Shown here: positions 1-7,700 of the stretch, one piece after another
Numbering within the stretch: position 1 is the first letter of the stretch
Layout: the number at the start of each line of letters is the position of its first letter
NCBI RefSeq assembly: GCF_002399615.1
Contig: NZ_DHDZ01000017.1
Location: 49,832 to 61,170, forward strand
Origin: Pedobacter sp. UBA4863
GTDB lineage: Bacteria; Bacteroidota; Bacteroidia; Sphingobacteriales; Sphingobacteriaceae
Direction: 5' to 3'
Length of the DNA stretch: 11,339 bases
Translations under genes and position numbers: made by a program
Notes under the pieces: model-generated
Databases searched by the model: none
The model's input: the letters and a program-made list of their open reading frames with translations, nothing else
Told to the model about the DNA's origin: nothing

Positions 1-5
1 TTAAA

Positions 6-90
6 TCCTCCCCCTGCCCCCTCTAAGAGGGGGATATGTAAATCGCATAGTTACGCCATGTGTCCCCCTTTGGAGGGGGTAGGGGGAGGA
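6..90. repeat. C/G-rich palindromic intergenic repeat (left copy)
   Basis: An 85-base near-palindrome. The outer arms (6-23 and 72-90) are complementary with few mismatches. Inside are two perfect short hairpins, CCCCCTCT-A-AGAGGGGG (17-33) and CCCCCT-TTGG-AGGGGG (64-79), joined by an AT-richer linker. A related copy in the same orientation starts at 11228, sharing the first 18 bases and several internal blocks. It carries no ORF and resembles REP/MITE-like intergenic repeats of Bacteroidota. Whether it is mobile cannot be told from here. Confidence 0.75.
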
Positions 91-150
91 TAACTAATTA
101 AAGCAATAATGCACTACGGGTGAACATTAACCAAAATACAAAAAACACTA

Positions 151-187
151 GAAAACAAAAAACCTCGCCAGTAAAACTAACGAGGTT
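151..187 (-). terminator. Rho-independent terminator of the tRNA-Val operon
   Basis: Read on the minus strand, a 7-bp stem (AACCTCG / CGAGGTT at 187-181 and 167-161) closes a loop of 13 bases, in which AGT/ACT can pair further. It is followed by a T-rich tail, TTTTGTTTTC. It begins 4 bases after the last base of the promoter-distal tRNA, which fits termination of the tRNA transcript. Confidence 0.75.
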
Positions 188-191
188 AATG

Positions 192-266
192 TGGAAAATG
201 AGGGATTCGAACCCCCGACCCCCTCGGTGTAAACGAGGTGCTCTGAACCAACTGAGCTAATTTTCC
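192..266 (-). tRNA. tRNA-Val(UAC), promoter-distal copy
   Basis: The 75-base cloverleaf reads on the minus strand: acceptor GGAAAAT/ATTTTCC, D arm GCTC...GAGC, anticodon stem CCTCG/CGAGG around loop TTTACAC (anticodon TAC, reading GUA and other Val codons by wobble), five-base variable loop GGGTC, T arm GGGGG-TTCGAAT-CCCTC with one G-U pair, and discriminator A. The CCA end is not encoded and must be added after transcription. Outside the acceptor stem it is identical to the tRNA at 381-455. It is the last gene before the terminator. Confidence 0.95.
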
Positions 267-285
267 ATTTTTCCTATCTTCTCTC

Positions 286-340
286 ATCCGACCCTCCCGA
301 TAGCAATCGGGATGCGCTGAACCAACTGAGCTAAGCTTCC
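286..340 (-). pseudogene. Truncated tRNA-like fragment A
   Basis: Read on the minus strand, this starts exactly like the tRNA-Val at 381-455 (GGAAGCT-TA-GCTCAGTTGGTTCAG). It then diverges: the D-stem closing strand is GCGC instead of GAGC, and the anticodon arm is replaced by an 18-base hairpin (TCCCGAT-TGCT-ATCGGGA, 295-312). The variable-loop sequence GGGTCGG follows, but the T arm and 3' acceptor strand are missing. It cannot be a normal tRNA. It lies inside the presumed tRNA transcript between two intact tRNAs. It could be a decayed copy, a recombination product or a structured spacer. Confidence 0.7.
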
Positions 341-380
341 AATATTTTATTGTGTAGCCCGCCATCCGGCGAACATTATG

Positions 381-455
381 TGGAAGCTGAGGGATTCGAA
401 CCCCCGACCCCCTCGGTGTAAACGAGGTGCTCTGAACCAACTGAGCTAAGCTTCC
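381..455 (-). tRNA. tRNA-Val(UAC), promoter-proximal copy
   Basis: A 75-base cloverleaf with acceptor GGAAGCT/AGCTTCC, anticodon TAC in loop TTTACAC, variable loop GGGTC, T loop TTCGAAT and discriminator A, with no encoded CCA. It differs from the tRNA at 192-266 only at two acceptor base pairs: G-C and C-G here versus A-T and A-T there. All four changed bases keep pairing. The two genes are offset by 189 bases and form a tandem duplication with their tRNA-like fragments. Confidence 0.95.
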
Positions 456-478
456 ATTTTTTTATCTTCTCTCATTCA

Positions 479-525
479 ATCCGACCCTCCCGATAGTAAT
501 CGGGATGCGCTGAACCAACTGAGCT
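479..525 (-). pseudogene. Truncated tRNA-like fragment B
   Basis: This is a second fragment of the same type as that at 286-340. On the minus strand it begins at the D arm (GCTCAGTTGGTTCAGCGC), lacking the acceptor 5' strand. It then carries the hairpin TCCCGAT-TACT-ATCGGGA (488-505), which differs from fragment A by one loop base, and ends in GGGTCGGAT. Its 3' flank matches that of fragment A except for a short indel, so fragment plus following tRNA form a duplicated unit of about 190 bases. No T arm or 3' acceptor strand is present. Confidence 0.7.
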
Positions 526-576
526 TTCATTATTTCAATCTTTCCAAACCAATCCTTCCAATTTCGTTTGGGAATG

Positions 577-606
577 CAAATATAGCGTTATATTATTTTT
601 TTACAA
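577..606 (-). promoter_or_regulatory. Bacteroidota-type promoter of the tRNA-Val operon
   Basis: On the minus strand there is TTG (606-604), a spacer of exactly 19 bases, and TATATTTG (584-577). This is a full match to the Bacteroidota housekeeping sigma consensus (TTG near -33, TAnnTTTG near -7). It lies between the recO stop and the first tRNA-like fragment and points into the tRNA array, with predicted initiation near 570. It is the best promoter in the window. Confidence 0.8.
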
Positions 607-623
607 TTCTTTTTTTCTTTTTT

Positions 624-1349
624 TTAAGCAAGCACTTCTTCCAGTATTTGATGCGACTTTATCTCCCCGAAAGAAGACGTGTGCAACTTATAGTAAATCA
701 ATATCTTATCCAGCACCAAACGCCGATAAGTATTACTAAAATTCAAACTGTTGTTTTTTTCAAATGCTATATTTAAAAGCTGCATTAACGCATTTCCTTC
801 TTCTTGTCCAACAAAATAAGGATGCACAGGCAACAATGAAGTAAAATTACCGTCTTGCAAATCAAAATATTTTTGATCTTTTCTTGTTTGAGGCTGGGGC
901 GCAAAACCCAGAAACCGGGTAAGTTTCATTAAAAATGACAAATGGAAATTAACACTCAGCTCTTCGGTTTCATCAAACCAACTAATGGCATTATAAAGGT
1001 ATTCGAACAATTGCTCATCTACATGTTGTTGCCTAATACTCTTATAAAGCACCTCGTTTAAAAATTGCACAATGGTGTTTTTTACCACATCGTAAGGAAT
1101 ACGCTTGAATATTGGCACTGGCCTAGCTTCAGATACCCTTTGTATATGGGTATTTTGCTTATGGTAAACTATCATTTCTAATAGGTGTAAAGGCTGTAAC
1201 ACATTCATCGGGATTTTAGCCTTTGGCTTTTTAACGCCATTGATAAGGTAAGACTGAATCCCAAACTTCTCTGTAAACACCTGCACTACCACACTACTCT
1301 CGCTATAGGTTGTGGTTTTTAAAACAATTCCTCTGGTTTTATGCAGCAT
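624..1349 (-). CDS. recO: DNA repair protein RecO
   Basis: RecO is the cytoplasmic mediator that works with RecR to load RecA onto SSB-coated single-stranded DNA and to anneal strands during RecFOR recombination repair. The 241-residue protein has the typical start MLHKTRGIVLKTTTYSESS and the N-terminal OB-fold pattern (roughly residues 1-80, with FTEKFGIQSYLINGVKK), then a mostly helical C-terminal part with FLMKLTRFLGFAPQ around residues 138-151. It contains no cysteine, so the four-Cys zinc site of many RecO proteins is absent, which I believe is usual in this phylum. The start is firm: its ATG directly follows the dgkA stop without a gap, implying co-transcription and probably translational coupling. 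No hairpin terminator is seen after the stop; an A-rich run leads into the tRNA promoter. Confidence 0.92.
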   Translation of the reverse strand: MLHKTRGIVLKTTTYSESSVVVQVFTEKFGIQSYLINGVKKPKAKIPMNVLQPLHLLEMIVYHKQNTHIQRVSEARPVPIFKRIPYDVVKNTIVQFLNEVLYKSIRQQHVDEQLFEYLYNAISWFDETEELSVNFHLSFLMKLTRFLGFAPQPQTRKDQKYFDLQDGNFTSLLPVHPYFVGQEEGNALMQLLNIAFEKNNSLNFSNTYRRLVLDKILIYYKLHTSSFGEIKSHQILEEVLA

Positions 1350-1697
1350 TTAAAAAACTTTAGGTACAAAAATAATTAAACCTGCCACTAAACTCATTAA
1401 GGCAATAACTAAAACTGCGGCAGCGGCCACATCCTTTACCAGTCCGGCCTTCGTATTAAACTCGGGAGAAACCAAGTTTACCAACACTTCAATGGCGGTA
1501 TTCATCAATTCTGCAAACAAAGTGCACCCCATGCAAATAACTATAATGCCCCACTCTAACGAAGAAATTTCAAAATACCAACCGGCAACCACTGTCAAAA
1601 CAGCTATAAGAATATGTATCTTAAAATTCAACTCACTTTTAAAAGTCTGCTTTAACCCATTTGCAGCAAATTTAAAACTCTTAAAAAACCGGGACAT
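1350..1697 (-). CDS. dgkA: Diacylglycerol kinase family membrane protein (probably undecaprenol kinase-like)
   Basis: This is a small integral membrane lipid kinase of the DgkA/UdpK family, which phosphorylates diacylglycerol or undecaprenol with ATP; the substrate here is not decided by sequence. The 115 residues show three hydrophobic helices (about 29-45, 48-66 and 91-111) and the family signature ELMNTAIE (63-70) followed by KD (88-89) and AAAAVL. E22 matches the N-terminal metal-binding Glu position, and E63, N66, E70, K88 and D89 match known active-site positions. N74 occupies the place where many members have Asp (VVD). It is the first gene of a pair with recO, whose ATG abuts this stop codon. 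It is divergent from the exporter at 1851. Confidence 0.9.
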   Translation of the reverse strand: MSRFFKSFKFAANGLKQTFKSELNFKIHILIAVLTVVAGWYFEISSLEWGIIVICMGCTLFAELMNTAIEVLVNLVSPEFNTKAGLVKDVAAAAVLVIALMSLVAGLIIFVPKVF

Positions 1698-1718
1698 AGG
1701 CTATTAATTTTAACTGCA

Positions 1719-1726
1719 TAAAGTTA
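1719..1726 (-). promoter_or_regulatory. Possible -7 element for dgkA-recO
   Basis: TAACTTTA on the minus strand matches TAnnTTTG at 7 of 8 positions and lies 21 bases upstream of the dgkA ATG. No TTG is found at the right distance upstream, so this is only a weak candidate. Confidence 0.25.
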
Positions 1727-1850
1727 CGTTTTACCTACAACAATTACCTTAAAACCGTGTTTATAACGAGCAATACGAGTAAATTTTTAACCCATCATAT
1801 TTTGCATTCCGTCAATTTTATGCGTTCTTTACATTTTTTCAGAGATTTAT

Positions 1851-4208
1851 ATGTGGATAAAACTATCTAATGCGATATTAAAAAATCGCGTTCTCCTTAT
1901 CATTTTATTTATTGCTATTACCATATTTATGGGATGGCAAGCCAAAAACATTAAACTTTCTTACGCTGGCGCCAAAATTTTACCATTAACAGATTCTGTT
2001 TTCATTAAATACAATGCCTTTAAAAAACAATTTGGCGAAGATGGCAGCATTGTGGTGATTGGTGTAAAAAGCGAGAAAATCTTCCAAAAGGACACCTACA
2101 ATAAATGGGCCCAGCTATCTAACGAACTACAGCAGTTAAAAGGCATTAAAGGCGTGCTTTCCATCGGTAAGTTTTTCGAACTACAAAAAGATACGACAAA
2201 CCAGAAATTTACCGTAAAACCACTCCCTGGCAAGATTATAGCTAACGACGCAGAAATGGATTCGTTAAAACGCAAGCTCAATCAGTTGCCATTTTACAAA
2301 GGCTTGCTTTACAACACAGCAACTAACGCCACTTTAATGGCAGTTACTTTCGACCAAAAGATCTTAAATTCGGCCGCTAGAAACCCAATTCTTAAGGAAA
2401 TCGAAGAAAAAGCACTGGCTTTTGGTAAAAGTGAGGGCATTGATGTTCATTTATCTGGCCTGCCCTACATTAGAACCGCAACAAGCAAGCTAGTTTCTAA
2501 TGAATTTGTCCTTTTCTTAGGTTTGTCCATCTTAGTTTCGGCACTAATCTTATTCATATTCTTCCGTAGTTTTTCTGCGGTATTCTATCCTGTTTTAGTG
2601 GTAATTATGGGTGTAATCTGGAGTGTTGGAACCTTGGTTCTGTTTGGCTACGAACTCACCATTTTAACAGGCTTAATTCCGCCACTTATTGTAATTATAG
2701 GCATTCCTAACAGTATTTTATTACTCAACAAGTACCACAACGAACTTAAAAAGCACGGCGACAAAGACAAGGCTTGGCAAGTTACCGTAGAACGCATTTC
2801 GGTAACCACTTTAATTGCCAATATTACCGCAGCGATAGGCTTTGGCGTATTATACTTTACCGGGAGCGAACTATTGATGCAGTTTGGCAGCGTAGCGGCA
2901 CTCAATGTAATGTTTACTTGGCTAATGAGCTTGTGCTTAATTCCGGCAATTTTTAGCTATTTACCCGCCCCAAAAAATAAACTGAGCGGTGTGCATGAAC
3001 CAAACTTTTTATACAGGCTTTTAGCAAAAACCGACCGCCTGGTACAAACCAAAAGCGCTACCATTTACATCGCAACCATTATTTTAACAGTAATTTCCTT
3101 AATAGGCGTTTACCGTATCAATGTAAATGGCTATGTGGTGGACGACTTGCCCAAAAGTTCGAAAATATTAACCGACCTTAAGTTTTTTGAGAAGAACTTT
3201 GAAGGCATTTTACCTTTAGAAATCAGCGTAGATACCAAACGTAAAAATGGGGTACTAAGCATATCAACGTTAAATAAGATTGACAAAATGGAAGAAATGA
3301 TTTCGGCTTATCCGGAGTTCTCTCGTTCCATTTCTTTAAATACTGGATTAAAATACGCTACGCAGGTTTTTTACAATAGCGACACCAATTTTTACCGTTT
3401 ACCCACAGATTTCGAGAAGAATTTCATCTTAATCTATGCCGCAAATGCTGGCAAGGGAAATGGCAATATGCTTACCAATTTTGTAGATAAACAAAAACAA
3501 ACTGCCCGCGTTAGCTTTCAAATGGCCGATATTGGTTCGAAACGTTTAGACCAAGTTTTGGATGAGCTGAAACCAAAAATAGATTCTATCCTTTCGCCCA
3601 AACGTTTCAATGTAACCTTAACAGGTTCGAGCATTATTTTTTCTAAAGGAACAGACTACATGCTTGAACATCTATTTGAAAGCATTGCTTTGGCAATTGT
3701 ATTAATCTCCTTACTGCGTTTGGCACAGTTTAAGAGTTTAGGCATTATGTTTATCTCATTATTACCAAACATTGTTCCTTTGGTTATTACAGCAGGGCTG
3801 ATGGGATTTTTCGGCATTCCGCTAAAACCTTCAACCATTTTAATTTTCACCATTGCTTTCGGCTTAGCATCCGACCAAACCATTTACTTTTTAACGAGAT
3901 ACCAACAAGAGCTCAACTTAACCAATTACAGTGTAAGCAAAGTAATTACCGACACCATTACCGAAACAGGCGTGAGCATGACGCACATTGCTTTAATCTT
4001 GTTTTTCGGTTTCGGAATTTTTACCGCTTCTACCTTTGGCGGGACGGTAATTTTAGGCATGCTACTTTCTATTACTTTATTTGTAGCATTGGTATTTAAC
4101 CTTACTTTGTTGCCTGCTTTAATGTTATGGCTAGACAAAAACAAAAAGCGCAGAAAATTATCTGAAGCAGAAGTGGCCAAGAATTTAGAAAACTTAGATG
4201 ACCATTAG
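1851..4208 (+). CDS. MMPL/RND superfamily transporter, 12 TM
   Basis: A 785-residue inner-membrane transporter of the RND/MMPL type, expected to be proton-driven; the substrate (lipid, hopanoid, drug or other) is unknown. The layout is the internal duplication of this superfamily: TM1 (11-29), a large periplasmic loop (about 32-215), TM2-6 (219-371), TM7 (403-421), a second loop (about 425-605), TM8-12 (609-760) and a short charged cytoplasmic tail. In the second half GLASDQTIYFLTRY (671-684) carries D675 at the place of the proton-relay Asp. The corresponding stretch of the first half (GIPNSILLLNKY, 284-295) lacks it and has N287 nearby. It stands alone, with no adjacent membrane-fusion protein or outer-membrane channel, as is usual for single-subunit MMPL proteins. 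No convincing promoter was found in its upstream gap. Confidence 0.85.
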   Translation: MWIKLSNAILKNRVLLIILFIAITIFMGWQAKNIKLSYAGAKILPLTDSVFIKYNAFKKQFGEDGSIVVIGVKSEKIFQKDTYNKWAQLSNELQQLKGIKGVLSIGKFFELQKDTTNQKFTVKPLPGKIIANDAEMDSLKRKLNQLPFYKGLLYNTATNATLMAVTFDQKILNSAARNPILKEIEEKALAFGKSEGIDVHLSGLPYIRTATSKLVSNEFVLFLGLSILVSALILFIFFRSFSAVFYPVLVVIMGVIWSVGTLVLFGYELTILTGLIPPLIVIIGIPNSILLLNKYHNELKKHGDKDKAWQVTVERISVTTLIANITAAIGFGVLYFTGSELLMQFGSVAALNVMFTWLMSLCLIPAIFSYLPAPKNKLSGVHEPNFLYRLLAKTDRLVQTKSATIYIATIILTVISLIGVYRINVNGYVVDDLPKSSKILTDLKFFEKNFEGILPLEISVDTKRKNGVLSISTLNKIDKMEEMISAYPEFSRSISLNTGLKYATQVFYNSDTNFYRLPTDFEKNFILIYAANAGKGNGNMLTNFVDKQKQTARVSFQMADIGSKRLDQVLDELKPKIDSILSPKRFNVTLTGSSIIFSKGTDYMLEHLFESIALAIVLISLLRLAQFKSLGIMFISLLPNIVPLVITAGLMGFFGIPLKPSTILIFTIAFGLASDQTIYFLTRYQQELNLTNYSVSKVITDTITETGVSMTHIALILFFGFGIFTASTFGGTVILGMLLSITLFVALVFNLTLLPALMLWLDKNKKRRKLSEAEVAKNLENLDDH

Positions 4209-4215
4209 TCTAATA

Positions 4216-4246
4216 AAGCTGTGAGATTTTAAAAACCTTACAGCTT
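4216..4246. terminator. Candidate hairpin between convergent genes
   Basis: AAGCTGTGAG (4216-4225) can pair with CTTACAGCTT (4237-4246), giving a 10-bp stem with one G-U and an A/T-rich 11-base loop. It sits 8 bases after the exporter stop and before the stop of the convergent small gene, the expected place for a shared terminator. The T tract is poor on either strand, so termination is not certain. Confidence 0.4.
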
Positions 4247-4268
4247 CTTAATCTTCCTTAGCCAGTGG

Positions 4269-4487
4269 CTATAGCTCCACCTTCTTACCATCCTTATCTG
4301 CTTTTTTTGCAAAAATTATCGGGCACAGAAAAATAAGCGCTGCGGCAATAAACAATACCCCAGAAATAGCCAACACCACTTGGTTGCCATCAATTTTAGA
4401 ATCTTCCATAACTTTAGCGGCAATGAGTGCCACAATACCCAAAGCAATTGCTACAATGGCTTTAGTTAGCTTCAAATGCTTTATCAT
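4269..4487 (-). CDS. Small two-TM membrane protein of unknown function
   Basis: A 72-residue hydrophobic protein with two predicted membrane helices (about 8-26 and 37-59) separated by a short polar turn (MEDSKIDGN). It ends in a strongly charged tail (KKADKDGKKVEL), which suggests cytoplasmic ends. I recognise no family. It follows the other small membrane gene on this strand after a gap of only two bases, so the two are very likely co-transcribed. The tight spacing and codon-complete ORF support a real gene despite its size. It converges with the exporter gene. Confidence 0.6.
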   Translation of the reverse strand: MIKHLKLTKAIVAIALGIVALIAAKVMEDSKIDGNQVVLAISGVLFIAAALIFLCPIIFAKKADKDGKKVEL

Positions 4488-4489
4488 AC

Positions 4490-4684
4490 TTATTGGTTTT
4501 GCGATCTTCTTCGTTTCAATATGTTTATGATAACAAAGATGAGCCCAATAAGTTCTAAGATCATACTTAAAAAAAGAACCACCACCGTTGCATTTTCGTT
4601 AGTGTTTTTAAGTAATAAAGCAGTAGGCATCAGTAAAACTGCCGCCAACATACAAGCAAGTCCTCTTTTTATATTTCTATCCAT
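4490..4684 (-). CDS. Small two-TM membrane protein of unknown function
   Basis: A 64-residue protein with two predicted helices (about 8-25 and 34-55), a short NTNEN turn between them and a basic end (KRRRSQNQ) that predicts cytoplasmic termini by the positive-inside rule. It is the first gene of a two-gene unit with the 72-residue membrane protein downstream. A TAGTTTTG promoter-like element lies 17 bases upstream of its ATG. It is divergent from ileS with an 82-base gap. The family is not recognised and the function unknown. Confidence 0.55.
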   Translation of the reverse strand: MDRNIKRGLACMLAAVLLMPTALLLKNTNENATVVVLFLSMILELIGLIFVIINILKRRRSQNQ

Positions 4685-4700
4685 AAAACTATTTCAGAAG

Positions 4701-4708
4701 CAAAACTA
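4701..4708 (-). promoter_or_regulatory. -7 element for the small membrane protein pair
   Basis: TAGTTTTG on the minus strand is a full match to the Bacteroidota TAnnTTTG element, 17 bases before the ATG at 4684. The expected TTG about 19 bases upstream is missing, so strength is uncertain. It lies back to back with the ileS element at 4730-4737. Confidence 0.45.
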
Positions 4709-4729
4709 CCATTATTCATTCTAAAACCT

Positions 4730-4737
4730 TAACTTTG
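4730..4737 (+). promoter_or_regulatory. -7 element of the ileS operon
   Basis: TAACTTTG is a full match to TAnnTTTG, 29 bases before the ileS ATG. No good TTG lies at -33. The implied leader is only about 20-25 bases, too short for a T-box or other riboswitch. Confidence 0.5.
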
Positions 4738-4766
4738 CAACCTTTAATTTTTGAGATACTTGATTG

Positions 4767-7700
4767 ATGTATAGGGAATTTAAACAATTAGAACTAGCTA
4801 AAATAGGAGAAGAAATACTGGCATTTTGGAAAGCACAAAACATCTTTGATAAAAGCATTGATAGCAGACCAAAATCGAAACCTTTTACTTTTTACGAAGG
4901 ACCACCATCGGCAAACGGAATGCCCGGTATTCACCACGTAATGGCTCGTGCTATTAAAGATATTTTCTGTCGTTATAAAACCCTAAAAGGATATCAGGTT
5001 AAGCGCAAAGGCGGATGGGATACCCACGGCTTGCCTATCGAGCTTGCGGTAGAGAAAAAACTAGGTATCGTTAAGGAAGATATCGGCAAGAAAATCTCGG
5101 TTGACGAATACAACGCAGCCTGCAAAGAAGAGGTAATGCGTTATACCGATGTTTGGAACGACCTTACCGAGAAAATGGGCTACTGGGTTGACCTGAAAAA
5201 CCCGTATGTAACCTACGAAAACGAATATATCGAGACCCTTTGGTGGATTTTACAACAATTGTACAACAAAGGACTTTTATACAAGGGCTACACCATCCAA
5301 CCTTACTCGCCAGCCGCAGGTACAGGCTTAAGTTCGCACGAATTGAACCAACCGGGCACTTACCGTGATGTAAGCGACACCACTATTGTAGCGCAGTTTA
5401 AAGCAATTACTGAAACACTTCCTGCTTTTTTACAAGGTTTTGGTGCTATTGATATTCTAGCTTGGACCACTACCCCTTGGACTTTGCCTAGTAACACTGC
5501 TTTAACCGTTGGCCCTAAAATCGACTATGTATTGGTAAAAACCTTTAACCAGTACACTTTCGAGCCTATCAACGTAATTTTAGCAAAAACATTAGTAGGT
5601 AAACAATTTGGCGGCAAGTTTTTCCTAGCGGAAGACGAGACTGCTTTTGCCGACTATAAAGCCGAAGACAAAAAAATACCTTACCAAATTTTAGCCCAAT
5701 GCAAAGGCGAAGATTTAGTAGGCATTAAATACGAACAACTTCTACCTTTAGCTACACCATACCAAAATGCAGAAAATGCTTTCCGTGTAATCAGTGGCGA
5801 TTTTGTAACCACAGAAGACGGTACAGGTATTGTTCACACTGCGCCTACCTTTGGTGCCGATGATGCTCGTGTAGCTAAACAAGCTACGCCAGAAGTACCG
5901 CCAATGTTAATTTTGGACGATAAAGGCAATGCCGTTCCGTTAGTTGACTTGCAAGGGAAATTTGTAGCATCATTAGGTGAATTTGGTGGCAAATACGTTA
6001 AAAACGAATACTACACCGAAGGCCAAGCTCCAGAAAAATCGGTAGATGTAGAAATCGCCATCCGCTTAAAAGAAGAAAACAAAGCCTTTAAGGTAGAGAA
6101 ATACGTACACAGTTATCCGCATTGCTGGAGAACTGACAAACCAGTACTTTATTACCCATTAGACAGTTGGTTCATTAAAACTACGGCCGTTAAAGAAAAA
6201 ATGGCAGAGTTGAACAAAACCATCAACTGGAAACCCGAAGCAACTGGCACCGGTCGTTTTGGCAACTGGTTAGAAAACTTGGTGGACTGGAACCTTTCAC
6301 GTTCTCGTTATTGGGGTACGCCATTACCAATTTGGCGCACCGCCGATGGCTTGGAAGAGAAGTGTATTGGTTCTATTGCAGAGCTAAATGCAGAAATTGC
6401 CAAAGCTATTGAGGCGGGTTTTATGCCAGCAGGTTTCGAGCTAAAGGATATGCACCGTCCTTATGTAGATGACGTATTTTTAGCATCAGCCAAAGGCGAA
6501 AAAATGACCCGCGAAACCGACCTAATTGACGTTTGGTTTGATAGTGGTGCCATGCCTTACGCACAATGGCACTTCCCTTTTGAGAACAAGGAAGAATTTG
6601 AAAATGCCTACCCTGCAGATTTCATTGCAGAAGGCGTTGACCAAACTCGTGGTTGGTTCTTTACCTTGCACGCCATTGCGGTAATGCTAAGCGAAAGCAG
6701 CGATGAAATAAAAGCCATTAACGAGCGTGTAAACAACCCTGGTATTGCATTTAAAAACGTGGTGTCAAACGGCTTGGTATTGGATAAAAATGGCGCTAAA
6801 ATGTCTAAACGTTTAGGCAACGCCGTTGATCCGTTTAGCACTATCGATACTTATAGTGCCGATGCTACCCGCTGGTACATGATTAGCAACGCATCGCCTT
6901 GGGACAACTTAAAATTTAACCTAGAAGGATTAGATGAAGTACGCCGTAAGTTCTTCGGAACCCTGTACAACACCTATTCTTTCTTCGCATTATATGCCAA
7001 TATCGATAAGTTCGAAATTGACTTGAACAAGCAAACACCTATTGCGCAACGTAGCGAATTAGACCGTTGGATTTTATCGCTATTGCAAAACTTAATTGCC
7101 GAGGTTGACGAGGCTTACAACACTTACGAGCCAACCAAAGCCGCAAGAGCAATCCAAAACTTTGTCGACGAGCATTTAAGTAACTGGTATATCCGTTTAT
7201 CTCGTCGTCGTTTCTGGAAAGGCGAAATGACCGCAGATAAAAAAGCGGCTTACGAAACATTATACACTTGCTTGGTAAATATTGCGCAGTTAATGTCGCC
7301 GGTGGCACCGTTCTTCTCAGATTGGTTGTACCAAAACTTAACAGAGGTTTTACCAGCCGAGGCAAAATCAGAATCGGTACACTTAACCCTGTTGCCAGAT
7401 GCAGATCAGTCGCTAATTGACAATGAACTGAACGAGCGTATGGAATTAGCGCAAAACATTTCTTCGATGGTGTTATCACTCCGCAAGAAAATGGGCATCA
7501 ACGTGCGTCAACCGCTAGCCAAAGTATTAATTCCTATTTTGGATGACAACTTTAAAGACAAAGTAGAACTGGTAAAGGATTTAATCCTATCCGAAACCAA
7601 TATTAAAGAAATTTCCTATATTACCGACACCGCTGGTTTCATCAAGAAAAAGGTAAAACCAAACTTTAAAGCCTTAGGCGCTAAAGTAGGAAAAGACATG

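Noticed and set aside
186..440. An 84-residue open frame on the minus strand across the tRNA region, with repeated STSFTPRGSGVRIP
   Set aside because: It is the translation of the two tRNA-Val genes themselves; this peptide is a familiar artefact of reading tRNA T arms as protein.
1797..1837. Promoter candidates for the exporter gene (ATATTTTG at 1797-1804, TACATTTT at 1830-1837)
   Set aside because: Each deviates from TAnnTTTG and neither has TTG at the right spacing.
4738..4766. A T-box or other leader regulation for ileS
   Set aside because: The space between the likely transcription start and the ATG is only about 20-25 bases, with no room for a specifier or antiterminator structure.
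7039..7479. A 146-residue open frame antisense to ileS
   Set aside because: It is a shadow of a highly conserved coding region on the other strand.
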